From assembly GCF_004795055.1 (NCBI RefSeq), contig NZ_SSBJ01000018.1:101298-165297 (forward strand): DNA of 64,000 bases. The letters are read 5' to 3'. Below, in pieces: positions 23,636 to 31,076 of this stretch. Below the pieces are notes generated by a model. The model was not told the DNA's origin. It saw nothing but the letters and a program-made list of their open reading frames with translations, and did not search any database. Every line of letters starts with the position of its first letter. Position 1 is the stretch's first letter. The stretch is from Streptomyces sp. A1136. Its GTDB lineage: Bacteria; Actinomycetota; Actinomycetes; Streptomycetales; Streptomycetaceae. The position numbers and the translations under genes are program-made.

Positions 23636-24112
23636 ATGGAGCTGACCCAGCAGTTACCGCAGGCCGCCCCCACCGAGGCGCGCCTGGCCCAGGCCCGCAC
23701 CGAGGTGATCGCCGAGATGGGCAGGACCGACGCCAAGGCGTCCGCGCTCCTGACCGTCCTCAGCCTCCCCCTCGCCGTCCTGATCGCCACGGTCCCCGGC
23801 CACCACCTCCCGGTCGCCGCCACCGTCGCCGCCGGGATCGGCTCGGCCGCCCTGGCCGCCGCGATGCTTCTGGTCCTGCTGATCGTCCGCCCCCGCCTCG
23901 GCGGCGACGTCAGCGGCTCCTACCTCCACTGGGCGACCTGCACGCCCCAGGAGGCCGCCGCCGACATCGCCTCCGACCGCAGCGCCGAGCGGATCGTGGT
24001 CCTCTCCAAGATCGCCGCCAGGAAGTTCCGCGCGCTCCGGCTCGCCATCGACATCACCGCCGGTGCCGTCGCCCTGCTGGTCCTCGCCGGGATCATCGCC
24101 CTCGCCGCCTGA
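23636..24112 (+). CDS. Pycsar-type membrane effector (PycTM-like)
   Basis: 158 residues; ATG with GCGGAGGC upstream. Three hydrophobic helices (ALLTVLSLPLAVLIATV, AAGIGSAALAAAMLLVLLIV, AGAVALLVLAGIIALAA) surround a conserved middle: GRTDAKASALLTVL, RPRLGG, HWATCTPQEAA and IVVLSKIAARKFRALR. This matches the Pycsar effector membrane family as I know it from Streptomyces, whose members damage the membrane when a cyclic pyrimidine nucleotide is made. No cyclase gene adjoins. The operator-bearing promoter upstream would keep it silent, as expected for a toxic protein. Confidence 0.75.
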   Translation: MELTQQLPQAAPTEARLAQARTEVIAEMGRTDAKASALLTVLSLPLAVLIATVPGHHLPVAATVAAGIGSAALAAAMLLVLLIVRPRLGGDVSGSYLHWATCTPQEAAADIASDRSAERIVVLSKIAARKFRALRLAIDITAGAVALLVLAGIIALAA

Positions 24113-24127
24113 CCGAAGGAGACGTCC

Positions 24128-24304
24128 ATGCTCGAACTGATCCGCCAGGCTCTCACCCGCCTGACCACCCCGATGAAGACCGCGACGTTCAAGTGCCACA
24201 AGTGCGGGCTCTCGATGAAGATCACCGACTACCCCGACCGTATCGGACCCCTCCTCGACGTCGCCCTCGCGCACGCCTGCAAGCCCCGGCCCAAGGCGCT
24301 CTGA
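24128..24304 (+). CDS. Small zinc protein (58 aa)
   Basis: Strong GAAGGAG site before the ATG, 15 bases after the PycTM-like stop, so it belongs to the same operon. After an N-terminal helix comes FKCHKCGLSMKITDYPD and a later HACKPRP, giving a Cys-x2-Cys and His/Cys pair. Possibly an accessory to the membrane effector; role unknown. Confidence 0.65.
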   Translation: MLELIRQALTRLTTPMKTATFKCHKCGLSMKITDYPDRIGPLLDVALAHACKPRPKAL

Positions 24305-24306
24305 CC

Positions 24307-24353
24307 CCCGGGGCGGGCGGCACCCGGCTACCAACCAGACCGCCCGCCCCGGG
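24307..24353. terminator. Hairpin, terminator and duplicated leader element
   Basis: CCCGGGGCGGGCGG pairs perfectly with CCGCCCGCCCCGGG across a 19-base loop. It ends the PycTM-like operon and is also the counterpart of the leader hairpin at 16221 before the paralogous HTH gene. Confidence 0.75.
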
Positions 24354-24425
24354 CCAGCCCAACCCGCTCTCAACCGGAGCAGGGGGCAGCTACATCGTCC
24401 CTCAACCGTCACGGAGCTGACCACC

Positions 24426-24656
24426 ATGACCCCCACCAGACCCGACACCCCCGAGTCCACCGCAGCCAAGGCCCGCCTCGACAAGGCCGCCGAGGCCCGC
24501 GACAAGGCCATCGAGACCGCCCACCGCGCCTACTGGGCCGCGGTCAAGGCCGAGATGGACGCCAAGACCCTGACCCAGAAAGCCGTTGCCGACCACCTGG
24601 ACTTCAGCCGCGAGCACGTCCGCAACCAGGTCAACCGCTACACCGCCGACCAGTAG
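24426..24656 (+). CDS. Small HTH-like protein (76 aa), paralogue of 16336
   Basis: Charged helix (DKAAEARDKAIETAHRAYWA) followed by an HTH-like segment QKAVADHLDFSREHVRNQVN and end RYTADQ. The leader repeats that of 16336: AACCCGCTC, GGAGCAGGGGG and CATCGTCCCTCA. Probably a small DNA-binding protein; the pair may come from a duplication of the whole unit. Confidence 0.65.
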   Translation: MTPTRPDTPESTAAKARLDKAAEARDKAIETAHRAYWAAVKAEMDAKTLTQKAVADHLDFSREHVRNQVNRYTADQ

Positions 24657-24671
24657 GCCGGCGCCGTAGGT

Positions 24672-24718
24672 CCCGGGGACGGCCGCAGCATCGGCCAAGA
24701 GGTACGGCCGCCCCGGGG
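24672..24718. terminator. Hairpin terminator
   Basis: CCCGGGGACGGCCG pairs with CGGCCGCCCCGGGG (one mismatch), after the small HTH gene. Confidence 0.6.
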
Positions 24719-24755
24719 CTCCCCGTCCAGAGCAGAACCGAGGAGAACACTCATC

Positions 24756-25259
24756 ATGAACCACCGCGCCTCGACCTTCGCCGCCGCCTACGCCTTACTG
24801 CGCGCCGCGGCAGATCACGCCGACCACTGGGGCCAGTCCGATTTCGACTCCCAGGCCAAGGGCGCCACCGACGCCGCACCGGTGAAGTACGAGCACGAGG
24901 ACGGCACGGTCACCGTCGTCGGCACGGACGGCGGCCGCCGGGCCTGCCTCCACCACGTCCTGCAGTACACCGCCACCCAGGGCCTGGTCCTCGTCGCCGG
25001 CACCCGCGCCCTCGGGATCCGCCTGCACCCGGCCGCCCTGGCCGCCGCCCTCGCGGTCTCCGGCGCCACACACTTCGCCGCCGACCGCCGGGTGCCCCAG
25101 GGCCTGCTCCAGCGGCTCGCCGAGGCCACCGGCAAGAAGAACTTCTTCAACCTGGCCGACTTCGGCATGAACGGCCGGTACTGCCTCGATCAGAGCTGGC
25201 ACCACTCCTGGGAGACGCTGGCCGCTCTGCTCGTCACGGTGAAGGCGTCCCGCCGGTGA
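24756..25259 (+). CDS. Hypothetical protein (167 aa)
   Basis: ATG after CGAGGAGAACACTCATC. Reads as a soluble alpha/beta protein with FAAAYALLRAAADHADHWGQ, a beta section KYEHEDGTVTVVGTDGGRRA, and a basic C-terminal part (RRVPQGLLQRLAEATGKKNF). GTGA overlap couples it to the next gene. No family recognised. Confidence 0.6.
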   Translation: MNHRASTFAAAYALLRAAADHADHWGQSDFDSQAKGATDAAPVKYEHEDGTVTVVGTDGGRRACLHHVLQYTATQGLVLVAGTRALGIRLHPAALAAALAVSGATHFAADRRVPQGLLQRLAEATGKKNFFNLADFGMNGRYCLDQSWHHSWETLAALLVTVKASRR

Positions 25260-25573
25260 GCGCCGACATCGCCACCGCCGTCGCCGCCATCCGCCTCGGC
25301 CTGCACGCGCTGCGCGAGAACGCGCTCGGCGACACCGCCGACCACGAGGACCAGGCCGCCGTCCTCCAGGCCCTCTACGACGACCGTGACCAGTCCGGCA
25401 GCGTGCTGGGGATGATCTCCGACCTGCTGACCGACATCGGCGTCCGGATCGACGACCAGGGTGGAGAGGACATCACCGAGGTCATCGACGAAGCGGCCGC
25501 GTACGTCCAGGACTCCGCCGGCCTGCGCCTGGAGCGCGCCCGCGCGGCCCTCATCGCGCTGGGGGCGTCGTGA
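25256..25573 (+). CDS. Hypothetical helical protein (105 aa)
   Basis: GTG start overlaps the preceding stop, and its own stop overlaps the next start: three genes are translationally chained. The product is acidic and helical (AAIRLGLHALRENALGDTAD, LQALYDDRDQSGSVLGMISD). Not recognised. Confidence 0.6.
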   Translation: MSADIATAVAAIRLGLHALRENALGDTADHEDQAAVLQALYDDRDQSGSVLGMISDLLTDIGVRIDDQGGEDITEVIDEAAAYVQDSAGLRLERARAALIALGAS

Positions 25574-26259
25574 GCGTGGCCGGCCACGAAGACAGCCTGC
25601 CCGCCGCGTGCGAGGACTGGGACCGGCCCCACCTGGCTGGCCTGCGACACGGTCACTTCCACCAGGCGCCCGAACTCACCGCCCGCATCAAGGCCGCCCC
25701 GGCAGAGGACGACATCCGCTTCCGCGGCGAGCACCTGAGCGTCCACACCATCGACGGCGCCGCGTACGCGGTGCTCTGGGAGGAGTGGTTCAGCCCGGCC
25801 GCCTCCACCTGGGTCCAGCACCCCTCCGCGGCCGCCGCCCGCAGCTGGACCCACCAGCTTGCCGCGTACTGGCTGCGCGACGAGGCGGGATCCTCCCACG
25901 GCGGCGGCACCTTGCAGAGCTGGGACGGCGGCACCTGGGCCGCCGAACGCGACTTGACCGCCGGGCGCTGGCACCTGGCCATCGGCCTCCAGCCCGGCGT
26001 CACCTACACCAGCACCGAGACCGAAGACCGTGCCGCCGGCTGGGCGTTCCTCACCGAGACACTGACCGCCGTCGGCTTCCCGCCGGAGACTTGGCCCGCC
26101 GCGATGCGGCAGATCCGTCACCACGACCTGCCCGCCCCCGACCCTGCCTCGGAGCCGCTGGCCCCCGCGCCCGTAACTCCGCCCGGGCCGGACACCTGGC
26201 GCACCCTGCTGCGCCGACTCCTGGCCCGGATCCTGGCCGGCCTCGGCCGCGCCCGGTAG
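25570..26259 (+). CDS. Hypothetical protein (229 aa)
   Basis: GTG overlap with the previous gene. Aromatic-rich globular sequence (GAAYAVLWEEWFSPAASTWV, AAYWLRDEAGSSHGGG), a Pro-rich linker near residue 190, and a basic amphipathic C-terminal helix (WRTLLRRLLARILAGLGRAR) that could contact membrane. Ends the 24756-26259 operon; a hairpin follows. No family recognised. Confidence 0.6.
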   Translation: MSVAGHEDSLPAACEDWDRPHLAGLRHGHFHQAPELTARIKAAPAEDDIRFRGEHLSVHTIDGAAYAVLWEEWFSPAASTWVQHPSAAAARSWTHQLAAYWLRDEAGSSHGGGTLQSWDGGTWAAERDLTAGRWHLAIGLQPGVTYTSTETEDRAAGWAFLTETLTAVGFPPETWPAAMRQIRHHDLPAPDPASEPLAPAPVTPPGPDTWRTLLRRLLARILAGLGRAR

Positions 26260-26291
26260 TTCCAGCACCCCGAGCGCCAGATGCCGCCGCA

Positions 26292-26339
26292 GGCGGCCGC
26301 CCGGCCCGGAGGCAAGCCGCCTCCAGGCCGGGCGCCGCC
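26292..26339. terminator. Hairpin terminator
   Basis: GGCGG-CGCCCGGCC-GGAGG pairs with CCTCC-GGCCGGGCG-CCGCC with small bulges, before the Nudix gene. Confidence 0.6.
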
Positions 26340-26387
26340 CTCGGCCCCGGCCGGGAGGCGCCCGCCCACCTCAACGGAAAGGCCAAC

Positions 26388-26810
26388 ATGACCGACACCG
26401 AGACCGAACCCATCTACACCGCCGACGTGGTGGCCCTGACCCGCGAAGGAGATGTTCTGCTCGTCGAGCGCAGCCGGCCGCCCTTCGAAGGGGCCTGGGC
26501 CCTCCCGGGGGGTCATGTCGACGGCAAGGAAGCGCCGTTCGTGACCGCCGCCCGCGAACTGGCCGAGGAGACCGGTGTCCAGGTCTCCGTCGGCCGCTTC
26601 CACCAGATCGGCGTCTGGGACCGGGCCGGCCGCGACCCGCGCGGCGCGTACGTGACCTTCGCGTACATGGTCATCGTCCCCGACGGCACCATGCCCGTTG
26701 CCGGGGGCGACGCTCGCACCGCCCGCTGGTGGCCGGTGAAGAACCTGCCGGAGAACATGGCCTTCGACCACGCCGACATCATCGGCGCGGCCGTGACGCC
26801 GAACTCCTGA
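26388..26810 (+). CDS. Nudix hydrolase
   Basis: 140 residues, ATG after GGAAAGGCCAAC. The Nudix box is intact: GHVDGKE, seven residues, then RELAEETGV, giving G-x5-E-x7-REUxEExGU at residues ~48-70. Beta strands on each side (YTADVVALTREGDVLLVERS; YVTFAYMVIVPD) fit the MutT/ADP-sugar hydrolase fold. It hydrolyses a nucleoside diphosphate linked to X; substrate not readable. Begins a nucleotide-metabolism neighbourhood that runs to 29825. Confidence 0.9.
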   Translation: MTDTETEPIYTADVVALTREGDVLLVERSRPPFEGAWALPGGHVDGKEAPFVTAARELAEETGVQVSVGRFHQIGVWDRAGRDPRGAYVTFAYMVIVPDGTMPVAGGDARTARWWPVKNLPENMAFDHADIIGAAVTPNS

Positions 26811-26882
26811 GGCAGGCCGTCGCCCAGGTACGGCACGCCGGGCCGGACGCGCATCACCGCCGTGGCCACCCCAGTTGAACCC

Positions 26883-26924
26883 CCGACGCCCCCGACCGCA
26901 TCGCCGCAGGTCCGGGGGCGTCGG
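26883..26924. terminator. Hairpin terminator
   Basis: CCGACGCCCCCGACC and GGTCCGGGGGCGTCGG pair with one bulge, separating the Nudix gene from the promoter at 26951. Confidence 0.65.
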
Positions 26925-26952
26925 CATGCCACAACCAGTAATGCAAATAATG

Positions 26953-26998
26953 AGTTGGCCAACTCTGAGTTGACACGCCAACTTTGAGTTGGCATTCT
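26953..26998 (+). promoter_or_regulatory. Operator-promoter copy B: TTGACA-N17-CATTCT with GCCAACT palindromes
   Basis: TTGACA (26970-26975) and CATTCT (26993-26998) with a 17-base spacer that is the perfect palindrome GCCAACT-TTG-AGTTGGC (26977-26993). A second site, GCCAACT-CTG-AGTTG (26958-26972), runs into the -35 from upstream and overlaps the palindrome AGTTGGCCAACT. Sequence and geometry match the promoter of the PycTM-like gene at 23561, so one repressor probably controls both. Confidence 0.78.
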
Positions 26999-27044
26999 TG
27001 GGGTGTCGGGCCACCCCGGCCCGTACGTCAGGAAGGAAGAACGC

Positions 27045-27617
27045 ATGGACCAGTGGGCCCTCATCTCCATCGCCGTGCTGATCGGCGCTCTGGCCGGAGC
27101 CACGCTCGCCCGCCGGAACCGTCCCGAGCCGTCCGGCACCGTCTACCGCCCGGCCGCCCCGCAGCCGGCCAAGACCCCGACCGTCCAGTGCATCGGGATC
27201 AGCCTCGACGAGATGAAGACCTTCGAGCGCGTCCTGTTACACGCCGACGAGTGCAACCGCCGCGCCCGCCCGTACTCCGGCAACGGCACCCACACCACCG
27301 AGCTGATCGGCCGCCTGTACGAGAGCGCCAGCGTCGCCTCCATCACCCAGCCCGACCCCGCCCGCGTCCGGATCCCCATCCAGAAGAACGACTTCAACTG
27401 GCTGAGCTACGCGATCCGCGACATCGACACCCACCAGGGAAGTGCCGAGACCGCCCGCGAAGGCCGCCTGCTGCTCAACCGCTTCCACGCCCTGCTCGGA
27501 CAGGCCCGCGCCGTCGTCTTCCTGGGCGGCACCCCGGCCTTCCACCCCGACGCTCCGTCCGCCGCGCCCGGCACCCCGCAGCTCAGCACCGCCCACCACA
27601 CCGAGGAGTCGAAGTGA
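27045..27617 (+). CDS. Single-pass membrane protein under operator-promoter B
   Basis: 190 residues, ATG with GGAAGGAAGAACGC. One N-terminal transmembrane helix (WALISIAVLIGALAGATLA), a Pro-rich linker, then a cytosolic helical domain (SLDEMKTFERVLLHADECNR; RIPIQKNDFNWLSYAIRDID). Shares its promoter type with the PycTM-like gene, so it may be part of the same response. No family recognised. Confidence 0.65.
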   Translation: MDQWALISIAVLIGALAGATLARRNRPEPSGTVYRPAAPQPAKTPTVQCIGISLDEMKTFERVLLHADECNRRARPYSGNGTHTTELIGRLYESASVASITQPDPARVRIPIQKNDFNWLSYAIRDIDTHQGSAETAREGRLLLNRFHALLGQARAVVFLGGTPAFHPDAPSAAPGTPQLSTAHHTEESK

Positions 27618-27967
27618 CCGAAGTGACCAAGGCCCCGAAGCACCTCGCCACGATCACCGGCATCGAGACCCCGGCCCGAACCAGCCTTACCAGCGACGGG
27701 GGAGACCTCGCCGACCTCGCCCCGGCCGCAGCCGCCGCGCTCCGGCTGCTCGCCGACGCCATCATCCGCGGCAGCGCCCACCAGGACGACATCGTCCAGG
27801 CCCTCCAGGACGCCAAGGTTCACGAGGCCTTCGCCGACGTCCTGGCGGCCGCCTCCAACGCCGTGATGGACGAGACCGACGACCCGTACGACATCGACTA
27901 CAGCCTCCCCGCCGACAACCTCAGCGCCGCCGCCAGCCAGGTCCGCGACATCTTCCGCTGGATCTGA
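27614..27967 (+). CDS. Hypothetical helical protein (117 aa)
   Basis: GTG overlaps the preceding stop, so it is co-translated with the membrane protein. Helical and acidic (AAAAALRLLADAIIRGSAHQ, DDIVQALQDAKVHEAFADVL), ending DNLSAAASQVRDIFRWI. Not recognised. Confidence 0.6.
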   Translation: MTEVTKAPKHLATITGIETPARTSLTSDGGDLADLAPAAAAALRLLADAIIRGSAHQDDIVQALQDAKVHEAFADVLAAASNAVMDETDDPYDIDYSLPADNLSAAASQVRDIFRWI

Positions 27968-28026
27968 CCCAGCACCCCGCACGAGCCCAGGTCACCCCCA
28001 GCGCCACCTACCAGGAGAGGCCCACC

Positions 28027-28404
28027 GTGAAGACCTGCGTCTTCTGCTCCATCGCCGCCGGCCAGGCGCCGGCCGTCATCGTCCGGGAATGGCCCGACGC
28101 CCTCGCCATCCGCCCCCGCACCGGCGGAGTGACCGACGGCCACGTCATGGTCCTGCCGCGCGTCCACGTCGCCGACGCCGGCACCGACCCGGAGGTCACC
28201 GCCGTGGTGTACCGCCGGGCCGCCGAGCTGATGGCCGAGCTTTCCGCCGCCAACCTCATCACCTCGAAGGGCACCGAAGCGACCCAGTCCGTCTTCCACC
28301 TGCACGTCCACGTCGTGCCGCGCCAGGACGGCGACAACCTGCCCCTGCCCTGGACCCCGCAGCACGCCGCCCGCGCCGCCGCGCAGAACGGAGCCTCCTC
28401 GTGA
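28027..28404 (+). CDS. HIT-family hydrolase
   Basis: 125 residues, GTG after GGAGAGGCCCACC. Zinc-type N-terminus CVFCSIAAG and the catalytic histidine triad VFHLHVHVVPRQ (H-x-H-x-H) near residues 95-105 mark a HIT nucleotide hydrolase/transferase (Hint/Ap4A-type). It cleaves nucleotide phosphoramidates or dinucleotides. Overlaps the deoxyribosyltransferase-like gene by GTGA. Confidence 0.9.
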   Translation: MKTCVFCSIAAGQAPAVIVREWPDALAIRPRTGGVTDGHVMVLPRVHVADAGTDPEVTAVVYRRAAELMAELSAANLITSKGTEATQSVFHLHVHVVPRQDGDNLPLPWTPQHAARAAAQNGASS

Positions 28405-28889
28405 CCGGCATCAACCTCGTCATGGCCCGCGAGCCCATCCCCGCCGGCCCGTCCGTCTTCCTCGCCGGCCCCACCCCGGACAAGAGCGCACCCGTCCCGT
28501 CCTGGCGGCCCGACGCCGCCGAAGCCCTGGCCGCCCAGTGGACCGGCGCCCAGCCGCTGACCGTCCTGAGCCCCGAGTCCCGGCACGGTCAGCGCGCCGA
28601 CCGCTACGAGACTCAAGTCGACTGGGAGACCGACGCCCGAGCCGCGGCGACGGCGATCCTCTTCTGGATCCCCCGCGACCTCAAGACCATGCCGGCCATG
28701 ACCACCAACGTGGAGTTCGGTCTGGACGTGTCGACGGGCCGGGCGGTGCTGGGCTGCCCGCCCGACTGCCCCAACCCCGAGAGGAACAGGTACCTGATCT
28801 ACGTGGCCCGCCGCCACGGCGTGCCGGTGTGCACCACCCTGACCGCCACGGCCGCCGCCGCCCTCGCGCTCATCCCCGGCAACAACTGA
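28401..28889 (+). CDS. Nucleoside 2-deoxyribosyltransferase domain protein
   Basis: 162 residues; GTG overlaps the HIT stop. Family landmarks: SVFLAGPTPD, SWRPDAAEALAAQW, TVLSPESR, YETQVDWETDARAAATAILF and WIPRDLKTMPAMTTNVEFG, the last containing the Asn-x-Glu near the catalytic glutamate. Acts on N-glycosidic bonds of nucleosides or a related ligand. Tight coupling to a HIT protein and an NUDT9-like enzyme downstream suggests a shared nucleotide or NAD-derived substrate. Confidence 0.82.
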   Translation: MTGINLVMAREPIPAGPSVFLAGPTPDKSAPVPSWRPDAAEALAAQWTGAQPLTVLSPESRHGQRADRYETQVDWETDARAAATAILFWIPRDLKTMPAMTTNVEFGLDVSTGRAVLGCPPDCPNPERNRYLIYVARRHGVPVCTTLTATAAAALALIPGNN

Positions 28890-28928
28890 TCCCACCGCAC
28901 CGACCAGTCACCACGGAAGGAACCCCTG

Positions 28929-29825
28929 ATGGAACGCGTCTACCTCAACCAGCGCAGCGGTGAGCGCCGCATCCACGTCGAGATCGACGAGCCGGAGATC
29001 GCCGAACTGCTCGCCGAACTCGGTGAGTCGACGACCCCCGCCCTGCGCCAGCTGGCCGAGATCCTGGACGCCGCACACCGGCGCTTCGGCCACGGCGCAC
29101 CTGAGCGCACCACCACCGAAACCGTCCCCGCCGGACTCCGCAGCTGGGACGTGCCCTGGCCGGAGTACACGCCCACGGACGTCACGCCAGCCGAGCTGCT
29201 GCCCGAGGCCCTGGCCCAGCACGTACCCGGCTGGGCCGAAGGAGCCCCGACGCCGGCTGACGTGACCGACTGGGACGTCCGACAGGCCGCCGCGCTGGTG
29301 CCCTTCGAACGGGACGCGCGAGGCTGGCCCCTGCACCCGGCGGGCCGCACCGGCCGTACCGGCCGGAACCTGGGCCGGTGGGGCGAGAACGCGGCCGCGG
29401 ACCCCATCGTGGTCGCGGGGAACGGCACAGACCGCCGGGTCCTCCTGATCACGCGGGACGACATCCAGGTGGAGGCCATCCCGGGAGGCATGGTCGACCC
29501 GGGCGAAACCGCCCCGGCCGCCCTGGTCCGTGAGCTGCGCGAGGAGACCGGTGTCGACCTGGCCGGCCATCAGCCGGTCATCCTCGGCCGGAACCTGGTC
29601 GACGACTGGCGAGCATCTGACCACGCCTGGGTCGCCTCCACCAGCGCGATCTACCTGCTGCCCGCCACCGTGACGGCCATCGCCGCCGATGACGCCCTCG
29701 ACGCCAACTGGTGGCCCTTCGGCTCTCTCGACCAGCTCGAACGGGAGATTACGGCAGCCGGCCGCACCCTCTACGCCGCGCACCGGCCGCTTCTGCAGCG
29801 CGCCCTCGACCACCTCAACCGGTAA
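28929..29825 (+). CDS. ADP-ribose pyrophosphatase, NUDT9-like Nudix protein
   Basis: 298 residues, ATG with GGAAGGAACCCCTG. Residues ~135-160 have the NUDT9 hallmark GRTGRTGRNLGRWGENAAAD and PIVVAG; the Nudix box GGMVDPGE then REEL-like RELREETGVD follows at ~190-212. In NUDT9 and TRPM2 this combination binds ADP-ribose and yields AMP plus ribose-5-phosphate. A ~90-residue N-terminal extension is specific to this protein. It could clear ADP-ribose released by NAD-cleaving enzymes. Terminator at 29867 closes the cluster. Confidence 0.85.
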   Translation: MERVYLNQRSGERRIHVEIDEPEIAELLAELGESTTPALRQLAEILDAAHRRFGHGAPERTTTETVPAGLRSWDVPWPEYTPTDVTPAELLPEALAQHVPGWAEGAPTPADVTDWDVRQAAALVPFERDARGWPLHPAGRTGRTGRNLGRWGENAAADPIVVAGNGTDRRVLLITRDDIQVEAIPGGMVDPGETAPAALVRELREETGVDLAGHQPVILGRNLVDDWRASDHAWVASTSAIYLLPATVTAIAADDALDANWWPFGSLDQLEREITAAGRTLYAAHRPLLQRALDHLNR

Positions 29826-29866
29826 CCCGAGTCCGAGAGAGCTTCGGACCGGTCCCGGCCCGACGC

Positions 29867-29899
29867 GCAGAGCCCCGGACATGAAGTCCGGGGCTCTGC
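29867..29899. terminator. Bidirectional hairpin terminator
   Basis: GCAGAGCCCCGGAC and GTCCGGGGCTCTGC pair perfectly around ATGAA, between the NUDT9-like gene and the convergent XRE remnant. Confidence 0.8.
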
Positions 29900-29901
29900 T
29901 G

Positions 29902-30323
29902 CGATCAGGTGCTCGGGACCCGTCCCTGACACAGGATGCGGCGAACTGCCCGGCCACCCCGATACGCCCGGCCCGGTAGGCGTCCCATCCCACCGCAAGA
30001 TCGTCGGCGAAGTCGACGGGTTCCCTGTCGGTGCCAATACCCGCTGCGGTGTCGTGGACCGTGCGCGACAGCTCGCGCAAGGTGGTCCGGTCGTCCGCGA
30101 GCATCGCCCTGCGGGGGGCCTGCTGACCCACGATCACGGAGACGTCGGCGCCCAGGGCGTGCGCGAGCCGCAGGAGGGTGGGCAGCGAGACGTGGCCCCG
30201 GTCCTGCTCGGCTTTTCGGATCGTGGCGATGGACAGACCCGCGTTCTCGGCGAGTTCTTCCTGAGTGACGGCTCCGCGCAGCAGCTTGATTCGCTGACCG
30301 GTGGTGTGCTCGTTCCACTTCAT
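29902..30323 (-). pseudogene. XRE-family HTH regulator, C-terminus lost
   Basis: The ATG at 30323 starts a good Cro/C1-type HTH (TQEELAENAGLSIATIRKAE, then RLAHALGADVSVIVGQQAPR) followed by the usual Streptomyces middle (LRELSRTVHDTAAGIG). After VGWDAYRAGRIG, where family members continue for well over 100 residues, homology-like text stops; the frame then stays open through the terminator and antisense to the NUDT9-like gene until 28908. I take it as truncated, with the DNA-binding domain possibly still made. Boundary at 29902 is approximate. Confidence 0.6.
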
Positions 30324-30686
30324 GGCGTCCCCTTCGTCTACCGGGACGGTACCGCTCGCCCGGGAGCCACCGGAATCTCCAGCGGGTACGTCCCCTCCAG
30401 TACACCGCGCCCGTACGGCAGCGGAGGCGCCGCAGCCCGTACTCCGGATCGTCGCCGGTCCCGGCCGAGACGCCTACCCACTGCCAGTCAGTCTTGCCAG
30501 ATAGCCCGTCGCCGGCTTGCCGTGAACGACTCCGCGCCCTCGCTGACGGCATTCCCTGTGCACCAGGTGACCCCGACCAACCACCACGCGCAAACCGTGT
30601 TCAGGGCGGTGAAGGTGTTGCCGGGCAGCTTCGCGCGGCAGTGGGTGAGGAAGACGGGGAAGTCCTGCATGGGCAGGACGGGGCCG

Positions 30687-31066
30687 GTGCCCGACGACCT
30701 CTTCGACCTGCCCCGCCACCGTCAGGTCCTCGACCGACGCCCGGCCGGCCCGACCACGACGCGCTCACCGTCGTCCCCGCCCTCGCGCACGCGGACGGCC
30801 CCCTCACCGCCGACGGCCTCGCCGCCGCCCTGTCCTGGACCCGCCACCGGCTCGACGCCGCCCTCGACCAATCCCGCGCCCACCCGGACACCGGCGGCGC
30901 GCTCGTCCTGCGGCACCTCCCACCCGAGGCGTACACCGCCACTCCGCGCCTTGACGTCCTCGCCCCGCACCAGGTCGACGCAAACTCACCCGCTCACGCA
31001 AGTCGCCTGACCGCAGGAAGCATCGACTGGTTCCTGCGGCGCCATCTGCGGCTCGCCTGTGTATGA
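30687..31066 (+). pseudogene. Frameshifted remnant of a helical protein
   Basis: VPDDLFDLPRHRQVLDRRPA reads from a GTG at 30687, then the protein-like text moves to another frame: HDALTVVPALAHADGPLTAD, LAAALSWTRHRLDAALDQSR and TATPRLDVLAPHQ. One indel near 30750 separates them. The 5' region (30330-30686) is non-coding as far as I can see. Not assignable; probably a decayed accessory gene. Confidence 0.45.
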
Positions 31067-31076
31067 AAGATCCCCT

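Noticed and set aside
28908..30323. A 471-codon minus-strand frame covering the XRE HTH and everything antisense to the NUDT9-like gene
   Set aside because: Only the first ~130 codons look like protein; the rest is the complement of a clear Nudix gene and crosses a terminator.
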